Shown: positions 1 through 9,812, counted from the first letter of the stretch. The stretch: 64,000 nt of DNA from Sphingomicrobium lutaoense (GCF_014195685.1 NZ_JACICF010000001.1:156992-220991); one strand, 5' to 3'. Program-made: numbers and translations. Notes: generated by a model not told the origin, from the sequence alone.

Positions 1-1012
<1,012 letters not shown>

Positions 1013-1018
<6 letters not shown>

Positions 1019-1026
1019 TAGTGTCA
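1013..1026. promoter_or_regulatory. Candidate TetR operator (perfect inverted repeat)
   Basis: TGACA-TTAG-TGTCA, arms at 1013-1017 and 1022-1026, lies between the divergent TetR gene and the PF10118-type gene and covers the regulator's initiation region. TGACA/TGTCA arms are common in TetR-family autoregulatory sites. Binding is inferred. Confidence 0.55.
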
Positions 1027-1074
1027 GTAACAACCAGTTAGAGAATGCTCGACACCTTTCTTTGGAGCCCCGCG

Positions 1075-1944
1075 ATGGCCACTGCAAGTATAACGCCCTC
1101 TGATCTGACGATTTCCCCACGGGATCGCCGCTTCGGTCGTGGCGAAGCAACCCCGCGCTGGTGGCACGGCGGCAACCCTTATGCGACGGCCTTCTACAAC
1201 GCGCTGTCGATCACCTTTCCCAAGGGCGAGGCCTTCTTCGTCGATAGCGTGCGCGCCTTTCGCGAAGGCACGCCGCCGCGCCTTGCCGAGGACATTCGCA
1301 ATTTCGTGACGCAGGAGGCGATGCACAGCCGCGAGCATGTCGCCTTCAACAATCGCGCCGCCGACACGGGCTACCGGATCGACCATCTCGAGGCGGTGGT
1401 GCAGGAGCGCATCGACCTGGTTTCCGAAAAACCCAAGATCGTTTCCCTGGCCGCGACCATGGCACTCGAACATTTCACCGCGATTCTCGCCCATCAGCTG
1501 CTTGCAGATCCGCGCCATCTCGAGGGCGCCGACGAAGCCACCGCCGAACTATGGCGCTGGCACGCGTCCGAGGAGATCGAGCATAAGGGCGTCGCCTACG
1601 ACACATGGCTTCATGCCACGCGCGACTGGTCGCGCTGGCAGCGGTGGAAAGTGAAAAGCCTCGTGATGATCGATGTCACGCGCAATTTCCTGGTCCACCG
1701 CTGGGAAGGAATGCTGGATCTCCTGCGGCAGGACGGCCTTACCGGGCGCAAGGCCAAATGGGCCATGCTGAAATATGCCTTCCTGTCACCGGGCATGGTG
1801 CGGCAATGGTTCGTCCCCTGGGCCAAATATTTCTTCCCGGGCTTCCACCCGTGGAACGAGGACGACCGTCATCTCATCCGTGACTATGACGCCTCGGTGG
1901 GGACCCGCTTCGACAGCCGGAAGAAAGTGCGCCGCGCAGGCTGA
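1075..1944 (+). CDS. PF10118-type predicted metal-dependent hydrolase
   Basis: A 289-residue protein resembling the predicted metal-dependent hydrolase family PF10118. Metal-ligand-like motifs lie in helices: TQEAMHSREHVAFN, MALEHFTAI and WHASEEIEHKGVAYD. The E..H pairs look like a di-iron-type helical bundle, but the biochemical activity of the family is not established. ATG at 1075 is preferred because GGAG lies 7-8 bp upstream; an in-frame ATG at 1045 lacks this. It is divergent from the TetR gene with a palindrome between them, so it is the likely regulated target. It converges on the acetyltransferase gene with a 19 bp gap. Confidence 0.8.
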   Translation: MATASITPSDLTISPRDRRFGRGEATPRWWHGGNPYATAFYNALSITFPKGEAFFVDSVRAFREGTPPRLAEDIRNFVTQEAMHSREHVAFNNRAADTGYRIDHLEAVVQERIDLVSEKPKIVSLAATMALEHFTAILAHQLLADPRHLEGADEATAELWRWHASEEIEHKGVAYDTWLHATRDWSRWQRWKVKSLVMIDVTRNFLVHRWEGMLDLLRQDGLTGRKAKWAMLKYAFLSPGMVRQWFVPWAKYFFPGFHPWNEDDRHLIRDYDASVGTRFDSRKKVRRAG

Positions 1945-1963
1945 GCGGCGCATCTCCCTCTCG

Positions 1964-2500
1964 TCAGGCTGCGACCTTTGCGGGTTGCATCGCCGCCAAC
2001 TGGAGCCGGTACATCTTGCACTCGACTTCGCCGCGCGCGCAGCTCAGCCGAGGCGCGGTGATGCCGGTGGCGCTGAAGCCCAGCTTTTCGAGCACGCGGC
2101 CCGACGCCGGATTGTCGATCGCGTGCGAGGCTTCGAGTTGGCGTAGCCCCAGCGTCCGGGCAATCTCGATGACTGCACGGGCGGCTTCGCTGGCAAAGCC
2201 TTTCCCCCAGTGAGCACGGGCAATCCAATAGCCCAGCTCGACCGCGCCCGATGGACGCCGGGCGAGCCCGCACGCCCCGACCAGTTCGGGCGCGCCCTCG
2301 GTCCGGCGGACGATGAGGAATGTCGGGAGCACCGGGTCGCGCGGAGAGGAAAGAAAGGCCTCGGCTTCCTCCAGCCCATAAGGCCAGGGGGCGTTGGCAA
2401 GCTGCATGACGATCTGCTTGTCGGCGAGAACGCGTGCCAGGGCAGGCGCATCGTCGGCCCATCCGGGGCGAAGCAACAGGCGCGGTGTACGTGCGAACAT
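1964..2500 (-). CDS. GNAT-family N-acetyltransferase (RimJ/RimL-like)
   Basis: A 178-residue GNAT acetyltransferase. It begins MFARTPRLLLRP, shows the acetyl-CoA loop segment WGKGFASEAARAV and ends with the beta-bulge ASGRVLEKLGF typical of RimJ/RimL-type enzymes that acetylate protein N termini or small amines from acetyl-CoA. ATG at 2500 is chosen because AGGAG lies 7 nt upstream; two in-frame ATGs upstream would overlap that Shine-Dalgarno. It lies downstream of rplU-rpmA but after a strong terminator, so it probably has its own promoter. The substrate is unknown. Confidence 0.88.
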   Translation of the reverse strand: MFARTPRLLLRPGWADDAPALARVLADKQIVMQLANAPWPYGLEEAEAFLSSPRDPVLPTFLIVRRTEGAPELVGACGLARRPSGAVELGYWIARAHWGKGFASEAARAVIEIARTLGLRQLEASHAIDNPASGRVLEKLGFSATGITAPRLSCARGEVECKMYRLQLAAMQPAKVAA

Positions 2501-2570
2501 CACCATTCTCCTCACTGAAAGCCGCCGCTAGCGCGCTTTCGTGACAGTTCAGGGAGAAGGCGAAGACAAA

Positions 2571-2602
2571 AAAGGGAGAAGGGGGCGGCCCCTTCTCCCT
2601 TT
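2571..2602 (-). terminator. Rho-independent terminator of rplU-rpmA
   Basis: A perfect 14 bp stem: arms 2571-2584 (AAAGGGAGAAGGGG) and 2589-2602, with a GCGG loop. Read on the minus strand the hairpin runs into a T stretch (TTTTTTGTC), a classic intrinsic terminator 62 bp downstream of rpmA. The A-rich 5' side may let it work in both directions. Confidence 0.9.
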
Positions 2603-2664
2603 CCTGATCTTGTCAGATTGTCGGACCGTCCCCGGTGGGACCGCCCCTTATCGACGAATCCCGA

Positions 2665-2934
2665 TTATTCGGCCGCTTCCGGCATGGCTTCCACATGCAC
2701 ATATTTACGGCCAAGCTTGCCGTCCCTGAACGCGACACGGCCATCGACAAGCGCAAAGATGGTATGGTCGCGGCCCAGGCCGACATTGTCGCCCGGATAC
2801 CACTTGGTGCCGCGCTGGCGCACGATGATGTTGCCGGCAACGACCTGCTGCCCGCCAAACTTCTTGACGCCGAGATACTTAGGATTGGAATCGCGACCGT
2901 TCTTGGACGAGCCGCCAGCTTTTTTATGTGCCAT
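2665..2934 (-). CDS. rpmA: 50S ribosomal protein L27
   Basis: An 89-residue protein, full length for L27. It starts [19 protein letters not shown] and continues with LGVKKFGGQ and [11 protein letters not shown], the conserved N-terminal tail that reaches the peptidyl-transferase centre and the L27 core. It has no leader peptide before MAHKK, so no Firmicutes-type processing is expected. It follows rplU by 2 bp on the same strand and is followed by a strong terminator. Confidence 0.98.
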   Translation of the reverse strand: MAHKKAGGSSKNGRDSNPKYLGVKKFGGQQVVAGNIIVRQRGTKWYPGDNVGLGRDHTIFALVDGRVAFRDGKLGRKYVHVEAMPEAAE

Positions 2935-2936
2935 CG

Positions 2937-3428
2937 TTACTTCTTCTCGGTCTTCTTGGCGGCCGGTTTCTTGGCAGCCGTTGTCTTCTTGGTTGCCGCC
3001 TTCTTAGCAGGTGCAGCATCCTTTGTCGATTTCTTCGCTTCGGCCTTCTTGGCAGGCGCCTTCTTGGCGGCCGGCTTGTCGTCAGCCTTCTTCGCGGCGG
3101 GCTTCACAGCGGCCTTCTTGGCCGCGCCCTTGCCACCGATCGAAACGATCTCGAGGATGGTGTGCTGCTGGCGGTGGCCGCGCTTGCGACGATAGTTGTG
3201 ACGACGCTTCTTCTTGAAGACGGTGACCTTTTCGCCCTTGGCCTGGGCCACGATCTTGGCGTCCACCGTCAACCCATCGGTCGACTGCAGCTTCGAGCCG
3301 TCGCCAGCGAGCAGGACGTCGTCCAGCTTGACACTGTCACCGGCCTCACCGGCCAGTTTCTCGACGACGATTTTGTCTCCCGGGGCGACGCGATATTGCT
3401 TGCCGCCCGTGCGCACGACTGCGAACAT
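2937..3428 (-). CDS. rplU: 50S ribosomal protein L21 with Lys/Ala-rich C-terminal extension
   Basis: A 163-residue protein. Residues 1 to about 98 are a complete L21 domain (start [14 protein letters not shown]; core [20 protein letters not shown]). The rest is a low-complexity tail of AAKK, APAKK and KKAEAKK units, resembling histone-H1-like tails. The usual L21 is about 100-105 residues, so the tail adds about 60. ATG at 3428 is chosen over an in-frame start five codons upstream because L21 proteins begin MFAV or MYAV. First gene of the rplU-rpmA unit. Confidence 0.95.
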   Translation of the reverse strand: MFAVVRTGGKQYRVAPGDKIVVEKLAGEAGDSVKLDDVLLAGDGSKLQSTDGLTVDAKIVAQAKGEKVTVFKKKRRHNYRRKRGHRQQHTILEIVSIGGKGAAKKAAVKPAAKKADDKPAAKKAPAKKAEAKKSTKDAAPAKKAATKKTTAAKKPAAKKTEKK

Positions 3429-3493
3429 TGGCTCTTCTCTCAATCTTCAACGAATTTCAGACCGCGTAACGTCACCGTCCGCGGGGATGGGGC

Positions 3494-3522
3494 CACCTAT
3501 GGAACAGGGGCCGCGCTGTCAA
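3494..3522 (-). promoter_or_regulatory. Possible sigma-70-type promoter of rplU-rpmA
   Basis: On the minus strand, TTGACA (3522-3517) is followed after 16-17 bp by ATAGGT/TAGGTG near 3494-3500, about 65 bp upstream of rplU. The -35 is a consensus match; the -10 is weak. Confidence 0.35.
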
Positions 3523-3546
3523 CCTTCGTCGGCTACAAAATGGGCG

Positions 3547-3882
3547 TTAATGGCGAAGTTCGGGCCGCAAGCGGTAGCGCCCCTGCTCGAACGGGCCGAA
3601 CATGGTCCCGATCGCAGGGTGATCGACCGGCTCGCCTTCGTCGTCGGCAACCAGATTCTGCTGGCTGACATAGGCGATGTAGCTCGATTCGGCATTCTCG
3701 GCGAGCAGGTGATAGAAAGGCTGTTCCTTGATCGGCCGGATCTCTTCGGGGATCGACTGGTACCATTCCTCGCTATTGTCGAATTCGGGGTCGACATCGA
3801 AGATGACGCCGCGAAAATCGAGCACGCGATGCTTCACGACATCGCCAAGGCCGAAACGGGCATGCGGAATCTTGTTGTTCAT
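3547..3882 (-). CDS. hspQ: Heat-shock protein HspQ (hemimethylated-DNA-binding-like domain)
   Basis: About 111 residues with the YccV/HspQ fold. It contains ARFGLGDVVKHR, YRGV-like FRGVIFDVDPEF and EQPFYHLLAENAE followed by YVSQQNL, all characteristic of the family. HspQ in enterobacteria is a specificity factor for Lon-mediated proteolysis and was first described as binding hemimethylated DNA. ATG at 3882 gives the conserved MNNKIPHARF start; an upstream in-frame ATG at 3924 would overlap the end of the histidine kinase gene. It lies 25 bp downstream of the kinase and may be co-transcribed with it. Confidence 0.9.
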   Translation of the reverse strand: MNNKIPHARFGLGDVVKHRVLDFRGVIFDVDPEFDNSEEWYQSIPEEIRPIKEQPFYHLLAENAESSYIAYVSQQNLVADDEGEPVDHPAIGTMFGPFEQGRYRLRPELRH

Positions 3883-3907
3883 GCCCTCAATGTAATCGCT
3901 CCGGCTT

Positions 3908-5200
3908 TCAGGACAAGCGGTCAAGGACGATCCGTGCCTCTAGACCGGCCCCGTCGGCAGGATCGGCCAGTTCTAGCCGTCCGCCCTGCGCCCGCGCGAT
4001 CGCCGCGACGATGGCGAGGCCGAGACCATGGCCGCCGCTCTGGCGGCTGCGCGAGGGGTCGAGCCGTCCGAAGGGCTGCAAGGCCAGTTCGCGCCGGTCG
4101 GGAGGAATGCCCGGGCCATGGTCGCGCACCGCGATGATTGCATTGCCGCCTTCGCCGCGTGCCCAAAGTTCCGCATCCCCGCCATGGCGCAGGGCATTGT
4201 CGATGAGATTCTCGATGGCGCGGCGCAGCGGACCCGACTGGGCCCGCACTACCAGCGCCTCGATAGCACCCAGCTTGACCTGTCCATCATGCTTCTCCGC
4301 CAGCGCGGCGAGGAGCGGCGCCACCTCTACCGGTTCGAGTGGGCCCGCGACGCTTCCGAGCCGCGCGAATTCGAGGATCTGTTCGAAACGGGCATGCAAT
4401 TCCTCGATCTGCGCCACGAGAGCGAGGCGGCGCTCTCCATCCTCGACCGTTTCGGCCTCGAGCCGCAGCGCGGTAAGCGGGGTGCGAAGGTCATGCCCGA
4501 TCGCGCCGAGCATCACGTCCTTCTCGCGCATCATCGCCGAGATCCGTTCCTGCATGGCGTTGGTCGCGGCGATGAGGCGGCGGACATCGCTCGGCCCGCT
4601 TTCGTCCATCGGCTCTCTCGCATGCAGTCCGTCGAAGGCCTCGGCGCGCCGCGCGAGGCGCTGCAGCGAGCCGCCGACTTTGCGCAGGAGGAGGAGCGTG
4701 GGAATGAGGACGATCAGTCCGATCAGGAGGGACTGAGCCGCGAGCAGGACGATCAGCGGGCCCATGGGACGCGGGCCCGGGCCACGGGCACTGAGCCACC
4801 GCCCATCCTCAAGCTGGACCGCGACGAGGATCATCGTGCGATGGCCGCGCCGCCCGTCGACACTACCTGCCACGACCTGCCGGACGTTGACGCCATTGTT
4901 GGCGAAGGTGTCGGCGACGATCCGTTCGGCAAGCGGCAAGCGCATGGCATCATCCGGAACGGGGTTTTCACTGCCCACTCGCACACGCCGCCGCCCGGGC
5001 CTGCGCCGTTCCTCCAGCCGGTCGATCATCGCCGGGCTGTCGGCTATGACCACGAGGCGCTGCGCTGCCGGGATCGCCGCATCATTGACGAGCTGGCCCC
5101 TTCGATTGTCGAGTGCGATCGCGAAGTTGACGGCCTGCGCGATGAGGATCGCCGCCGCGACAATGAGCGCGACCTGCGCGGCAAGGGAAAGACGCTTCAT
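3908..5200 (-). CDS. Sensor histidine kinase (EnvZ/OmpR-type)
   Basis: A 430-residue inner-membrane kinase. TM1 spans about residues 8-29, a periplasmic Arg-rich region runs to about 145, and TM2 spans about 147-172. A HAMP segment follows, then the H box GAIGHDLRTPLTAL with phospho-acceptor His236, the N box NLIDNALRHG (Asn335), DHGPGIP and GHGLGLAIV. All catalytic boxes are intact. The start ATG at 5200 overlaps the regulator's stop by 4 bp (ATGA), so the two are translationally coupled. The signal is unknown; the cognate regulator and an EF-hand protein lie directly upstream. Confidence 0.93.
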   Translation of the reverse strand: MKRLSLAAQVALIVAAAILIAQAVNFAIALDNRRGQLVNDAAIPAAQRLVVIADSPAMIDRLEERRRPGRRRVRVGSENPVPDDAMRLPLAERIVADTFANNGVNVRQVVAGSVDGRRGHRTMILVAVQLEDGRWLSARGPGPRPMGPLIVLLAAQSLLIGLIVLIPTLLLLRKVGGSLQRLARRAEAFDGLHAREPMDESGPSDVRRLIAATNAMQERISAMMREKDVMLGAIGHDLRTPLTALRLEAETVEDGERRLALVAQIEELHARFEQILEFARLGSVAGPLEPVEVAPLLAALAEKHDGQVKLGAIEALVVRAQSGPLRRAIENLIDNALRHGGDAELWARGEGGNAIIAVRDHGPGIPPDRRELALQPFGRLDPSRSRQSGGHGLGLAIVAAIARAQGGRLELADPADGAGLEARIVLDRLS

Positions 5201-5901
5201 CCGCGCTCGACATCCGCGGCAAGGCAATAGCCCGCGCCATGGACCGTGCGGATCAAATCGGCCCCGTCCTCGCCGAGCTTGCGGCGCAACCGCATCACCG
5301 CATTGTCCACCGAGCGGTCGAACGGTCCCGCTTCACGGCCCTTGGTGAGGTCGAGGAGCTGGTCACGGCTGAGCACCCGGCCCGGCCGCTCGACGAGCAC
5401 GCGAAGCAAGCGATATTCGCCGCTGGTCAGATCGATCGGGCCTTCATCATCGGACAAGGTCTGGCGCGCGGAATCGAGGGTAAAGCGGTCGAAGCGACAG
5501 AGCGATGCGTTGGGAGCCGAATGACCCTCATGGTCGCTGCGGCGAAGGATCGCTTTTACCCGGGCGAGTAGTTCGCGCGGGTTGAAAGGCTTGGTGAGAT
5601 AATCGTCGGCACCCATTTCGAGGCCGACGATCCGGTCGATATCCTCGGCCTTCGCGCTGAGGAACAGGATGGGCAGGCTGCCCTGGGAACGGATGTGGCG
5701 AGCAAGGCTCAATCCGTCCTCGCCCGGCAGCATGATATCGAGGATGACCATGGCGAAGGCGCCCTTCGGAAGGGTTTCGCGAGCGCCCGCTGCATCGCCA
5801 ACCGCGGTGACACGAAAGCCCTCGCGCTCGAGATAGCGCTGCAGCGGCGTGCGGATCGCCGGCTCATCCTCGACGATGAGCAGATGGGGTCGTTCGGTCA
5901 T
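5197..5901 (-). CDS. OmpR-family response regulator
   Basis: A 234-residue regulator. The receiver domain has acidic pair Glu11/Asp12, phospho-acceptor Asp55 in VILDIMLPGEDG and the conserved Lys104 in YLTKPFNPREL. The C-terminal winged helix shows LTSGEYRLLRVLVERPGRV and RSVDNAVMRLRRKLG. ATG at 5901 (MTERPHLLIVEDE) is the family-like start; an upstream in-frame ATG would add 15 residues. It is coupled by ATGA overlap to the histidine kinase and preceded by an EF-hand gene on the same strand. Confidence 0.94.
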   Translation of the reverse strand: MTERPHLLIVEDEPAIRTPLQRYLEREGFRVTAVGDAAGARETLPKGAFAMVILDIMLPGEDGLSLARHIRSQGSLPILFLSAKAEDIDRIVGLEMGADDYLTKPFNPRELLARVKAILRRSDHEGHSAPNASLCRFDRFTLDSARQTLSDDEGPIDLTSGEYRLLRVLVERPGRVLSRDQLLDLTKGREAGPFDRSVDNAVMRLRRKLGEDGADLIRTVHGAGYCLAADVERG

Positions 5902-5967
5902 CTCGATCGGTGATGCGGCAAGGGGGCCGGAGTTACCAGCCCCCAAGCCGCCTGGGTCTTGGGGGAC

Positions 5968-6471
5968 CTATTCGCCGCGGTTGCCGCGCCTTGCCTTGCG
6001 CGCTTCGCGGGCCGCCGCGCGTTCCTCGGCGTCGATCGTGCCGTCGCCATTGGCATCATGCCTGGCAAAGCGTTCCATGGCCCGGGCCCGGAATTCGGCG
6101 AGCGTCAGCTGACCGTCGTTATTGGTGTCGAGCCGTTCGAACATCCGGCCGTGCCCCATGCGACGACCGCCCATGCGCTTGTGGCCCATCTTGTGGCCTT
6201 CCTTCATTCCTTCGCTTTCACGTTCCTTCATCATCTCGGCGCGGCGCTGCAGCCTTGCGGCATGGGCCTCGACGATTTCGGAACGGGTGATCGCGCCATT
6301 GCCGTCACCATCGAGCCTGGCGAAGCGCTCGGAGGTCCGGGCATCGATTTCGGCCATGGTCACCACGCCGTCGCCATCGGCGTCGGCACGCGCACCACGG
6401 TGATGGTCGGCCAGGGCAGCGGCGGGAATCGCAACAGCGGCGGCGGCGGAGATCATCAGGAGCTTTTTCAT
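5968..6471 (-). CDS. Secreted EF-hand protein with Met/His-rich linker
   Basis: A 167-residue protein with a Sec signal peptide (MKKLLMISAAAAVAIPAAALA, cleavage near residue 21). Four canonical EF-hand loops are visible at residues 30-41, 54-65, 115-126 and 139-150, each with D-x-[DN]-x-[DN]-G and Glu at position 12. Two pairs are separated by a Met/His/Arg-rich linker (about 80-110, repeats of GHKM, GHKRM and GHGRM). It probably binds calcium in the periplasm; the linker could bind a second metal. The response-regulator gene starts 66 bp downstream on the same strand, which suggests a shared function with that two-component system. Confidence 0.85.
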   Translation of the reverse strand: MKKLLMISAAAAVAIPAAALADHHRGARADADGDGVVTMAEIDARTSERFARLDGDGNGAITRSEIVEAHAARLQRRAEMMKERESEGMKEGHKMGHKRMGGRRMGHGRMFERLDTNNDGQLTLAEFRARAMERFARHDANGDGTIDAEERAAAREARKARRGNRGE

Positions 6472-6565
6472 TGCTTGTCTTTCCATCATTGGCTGGGTCG
6501 GGTCCTTATGGAGGGCGCATGTCGCAACCGATTGTCGGCGTGCTGCGCAATTGTCGCAAATTGTA

Positions 6566-7252
6566 TCAGGGGATGACGACCTTGCCCGCCCAGTCCAGCT
6601 GCGCACCGCTTTGTTCGGGCGTCATACGCGATAGCACGTCGATCAGCCGGGCCGCGCTCTTGTCCGGGTCGAACAGCTTTTTCTCGGCGACATTGCGCTG
6701 GAAGGGGGAGGATAAGGGCGTATCCACCGTGCCGGGATGGAGCGCGACGACGAGCTTTCCCTCGCTCTTGCGCGCTTCCTCGATCGCGAGCGTGCGGACG
6801 ATCTGGTTGAGCGCGGCCTTCGAGGCCCGATAGCCATACCAACCCCCGAGGCGGTTATCCCCGATCGAGCCCACTCTAGCCGATAGCGCCGCGAAGATGC
6901 CGCCCCTGGAGAGGAGTGGCAGGAAATGACGCGCCACGAGCGCGGGGCCGGTCGCATTGATCCGGAAATAGCGATCGAGGGCAGGGGCTTCGAGCGCCTT
7001 CCAGTTTTTTTCGGGGCTATACTCCTCGCTATGGAGGATACCCGTCGCCACGATGACCAGGTCGTAAGGCGCGGACGATTTCACTTCCTCGGCCGCCGCA
7101 GCGATGGTTTCGGGGCGGTCATAGTCGATGGCAGGGTTTGACCCGCGCGAGAGCCTCAGGGCCTCGCCGCCGAGCGAGGAGATTCTTTCGGCCAGGGCAT
7201 GGCCGATCCCGCCTGTCGAACCGATGACAATCGCCTTGGAAAATGTGCGCAT
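6566..7252 (-). CDS. Short-chain dehydrogenase/reductase (C-factor-like)
   Basis: A 228-residue SDR. The nucleotide-binding motif is GSTGGIG (residues 11-17), followed by an acidic D43YDRPE segment, N99-A-T-G, a serine in LSARVGS and the catalytic Y141xxxK145 (YRASK). ALHPGTVDTPLS matches the CsgA/C-factor-like subgroup. It is likely cytosolic and NAD(P)H-dependent; the substrate is not predictable. ATG at 7252 gives a start right before the Rossmann strand. It is divergent from tRNA-Ser and the TonB-type gene. Confidence 0.88.
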   Translation of the reverse strand: MRTFSKAIVIGSTGGIGHALAERISSLGGEALRLSRGSNPAIDYDRPETIAAAAEEVKSSAPYDLVIVATGILHSEEYSPEKNWKALEAPALDRYFRINATGPALVARHFLPLLSRGGIFAALSARVGSIGDNRLGGWYGYRASKAALNQIVRTLAIEEARKSEGKLVVALHPGTVDTPLSSPFQRNVAEKKLFDPDKSAARLIDVLSRMTPEQSGAQLDWAGKVVIP

Positions 7253-7399
7253 GTGGGAAGCAACGCGCGGGCCATGGCTTGGGGGCCAAAAGGAGAGGAT
7301 GGAAAAGCCTCTTTGCAAGGGCGCCGCTCCTTGCTAGAGGCGCCAATCCTAACGACCAAGCACGCCCGAAAAGGGGTGCAAACCACCGTCGAATCACGC

Positions 7400-7489
<90 letters not shown>

Positions 7490-7564
7490 TTCGCCTCTTC
7501 TGCTGACGGCCTGTCCTTGCCGCCCTGTCGGGTCGCGGAACCCAAAGTCGGGGCTGCGGCGTTC

Positions 7565-8317
7565 ATGGCAGGCATGGCTTATCGCGACACCATCGAGGGG
7601 CGCACCCGCATCGGGACGCTGGCGCTTGTCATTCTCCTTCACGCCGCAGCGCTTGCGGCGGCGCTTCTGATTCGCGGCGAAGTGGTGGCCGCGCCCTTCG
7701 ACGATGAACCGCTCGAGACTTTCGATGTCGCCATTGTCGAACCGCCCATGGCGGTAGTCGAGGAAAGCGAGGATGCCTCGGTGTCGCTGCCGCGCGACGA
7801 AGGCATGGCGTCGGCGGAGAATATCGAGAGCGAGGCCAAGCCCGTCGAGGCGCCCAAACCCAAGGTGAAGCTGCCGCCGGTCAACCCACGCCCGGCGGCG
7901 GAGGATGCCGGCGCGGGCAATGACGCGACGCAAGGCGCCTCGACCAATGTCGGCCCCGGCGCCGGGGCCGGGGGCGTGGGACCCGGAACCGGAGCGGGCG
8001 AAGCGGGAACCGGAAAGGGCGGAGGCGGGATCAACCCGCCGGTGCTGATCGCGGGCAACATCACGCGCAAGGATTATCCCAAGGAGCTTCGCGACCAACC
8101 GCTGGTGCGCGGCGAGATGATCCTCGAATTCACCATCGGGGTGGACGGCCGCGTGCGCTATTGCCGCGCGGTCAAGTCGAGCGGCAATGCCATCCTCGAC
8201 CGCGACACCTGCCGCCTGATGGAAGAACGTTATCGCTACCGGCCCGCGACCAACGGGCGCGGCGAGCCGATTTCGATCGTCGGTCGCGCGCGCCGGGTCT
8301 GGTTCGAGGAACGGTAG
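7565..8317 (+). CDS. TonB-family protein (C-terminal TonB domain)
   Basis: About 250 residues. A single N-terminal membrane anchor (RIGTLALVILLHAAALAAALLI) is followed by a Pro/Lys/Glu-rich periplasmic linker, a Gly-rich segment (GAGAGGVGPGTGAGEAGTGKG), and a C-terminal domain with DYPKELRDQPLVRGEMILEF, VDGRVRYCRAVKSSGN and YRYRPATNGRGEP. This is the organisation of TonB energy-transducer paralogues that couple inner-membrane proton motive force to outer-membrane receptors. ATG at 7565 or 7574 are both possible. No exbB/exbD is nearby. It could serve the maltodextrin receptor at 11.1 kb, but that is conjecture. Confidence 0.82.
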   Translation: MAGMAYRDTIEGRTRIGTLALVILLHAAALAAALLIRGEVVAAPFDDEPLETFDVAIVEPPMAVVEESEDASVSLPRDEGMASAENIESEAKPVEAPKPKVKLPPVNPRPAAEDAGAGNDATQGASTNVGPGAGAGGVGPGTGAGEAGTGKGGGGINPPVLIAGNITRKDYPKELRDQPLVRGEMILEFTIGVDGRVRYCRAVKSSGNAILDRDTCRLMEERYRYRPATNGRGEPISIVGRARRVWFEER

Positions 8318-8318
8318 C

Positions 8319-9812
8319 TCAGGACTCTTCGCGCACCCGCAGCATCGCCAGCGCGGCAATGACCATCACCAGCGCAGCAAAGGCCATGGTGTAGATCGGC
8401 TGTTCCGGGAAGAAGAATGCCATGATCGTCCCCATCACCGTCGCGACGAGCAATTGCGGCACCACGATAAAGACGTTGAACAGTCCCATGTAGATGCCGA
8501 GCTTTCGCTGCGGCAGGTTCGAGGCGAGGATCGCATAGGGCATGGCGAGGATCGAGGCCCAGGCAATGCCGATCCCGATTTCGGCCAGCACCAGCATCTG
8601 CGGATCGGTGATGACAAAGAAGCTGGCATAGCCCGCGGCACCGCACAGCAGCCCGAGGATGTGGGTCTTCACCTTGCCGATCCGCCGCGCCACGAAAGGC
8701 AGCAGCAGCAAGGCGGCGATCGCGGCGACGCCATTATAGACGGCAAAGAGGATGCCGACCCAATTGCCCGCTTCCTGATAGGCGGCGCTCGACGGGTCGC
8801 CCGATCCGTAGAAATTGATCGCGACCACCGGCGTGGTGTTGATCCACATGATGAACAGCGCCGACCAGGAGAAGAATTGCGCGAGCGCGAGCTTCTTCAT
8901 GATGTCGGGCATGCCCGAGAAATCCCCGACGATCTGGCTGAGCATATTGGAGGATGACCCGCCTTTTGCGAGCCGGATCGCCAGCATCGAGGCAAGGCCA
9001 TAAGCGGCAAGCAGCGCACCGAGAAGATAGACTTCCTTTTGCAGGTCGAGATAGTCGACCGACGCCGCGACGATCGCGCCCGCCAGCACCCACATCATCG
9101 CGCCATTGTAATTGCGCGTGGCCAGTGCCCGGATCGTCTGGCCGGTCGGCACCGCATCTTCGCTGTCGCCGGCAAAGGCCCGCATCTGTTCGGGGTCATA
9201 TTCGCGGGTCGAGACAATCGTCCACATTACCGCAAGGAAGAGTGCGGCGGCGCCGAACCAGAAGCTGTAGCGGACCGTGTCGGGGATGCCGCCATCGGCC
9301 GCGACGTTCGACACGCCCCAGTAATCGAGCAGCCAGGGGAAGGCCGAGCCCACCACCGCGCCCACCCCGATGAAGGCGGTCTGCACGGCATAACCCGCGG
9401 TATGCTGGTCCTTGCGCAACATGTCGCCGACGAAAGCGCGGAACGGCTCCATCGAGATATTGAGGCTGGCATCGAGCACCCAGAGCAGGATCGCCGCCAT
9501 CAACAGGAAATCGGACAGGGGCATCAGGAAGAGCGACAGCGCCGCCAGCACCGCGCCCGCGAGGAAATAGGGTCGCCTGCGACCCAATTTGCCGAGCCAG
9601 GTACGGTCGGACATGAAGCCGATGACGGGCTGGACGAGGAGGCCGGTCAGCGGCGCCGCGACCCACAGGGCGGGAAGATCGTCGAGCGAGGATCCCAAGG
9701 TCTGGAAAATCCGGCTCATATTGGCGTTCTGCAGCGCGAAACCGATCTGGATCCCGAAGAATCCGAAGCTGATATTGAACAGCCCGGCCCAATTCTGGCG
9801 CGGTTTTTCCAT
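8319..9812 (-). CDS. MFS sugar permease (GPH/SUC-like, probable maltose/maltodextrin:H+ symporter)
   Basis: A 497-residue, 12-helix major facilitator. The signature between TM2 and TM3, DRTWLGKLGRRRPYFLAG, and DASLNISMEPFRAFVGD are typical of the GPH/sucrose-transporter subgroup, which includes the Caulobacter maltose permease MalY. It probably takes maltose or maltodextrins from periplasm to cytosol. It shares a divergent-type control region with the LacI-type repressor cluster: a 7-2-7 palindrome lies 63 bp upstream and matches a site before the TonB receptor. Substrate assignment rests on the neighbouring amylases. Confidence 0.85.
   Translation of the reverse strand: MEKPRQNWAGLFNISFGFFGIQIGFALQNANMSRIFQTLGSSLDDLPALWVAAPLTGLLVQPVIGFMSDRTWLGKLGRRRPYFLAGAVLAALSLFLMPLSDFLLMAAILLWVLDASLNISMEPFRAFVGDMLRKDQHTAGYAVQTAFIGVGAVVGSAFPWLLDYWGVSNVAADGGIPDTVRYSFWFGAAALFLAVMWTIVSTREYDPEQMRAFAGDSEDAVPTGQTIRALATRNYNGAMMWVLAGAIVAASVDYLDLQKEVYLLGALLAAYGLASMLAIRLAKGGSSSNMLSQIVGDFSGMPDIMKKLALAQFFSWSALFIMWINTTPVVAINFYGSGDPSSAAYQEAGNWVGILFAVYNGVAAIAALLLLPFVARRIGKVKTHILGLLCGAAGYASFFVITDPQMLVLAEIGIGIAWASILAMPYAILASNLPQRKLGIYMGLFNVFIVVPQLLVATVMGTIMAFFFPEQPIYTMAFAALVMVIAALAMLRVREES

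Noticed and set aside
2941-3130. Short tandem repeats suggesting a CRISPR or satellite
   Set aside because: They are codon-level repeats of the Lys/Ala tail of L21, in frame and without unique spacers.
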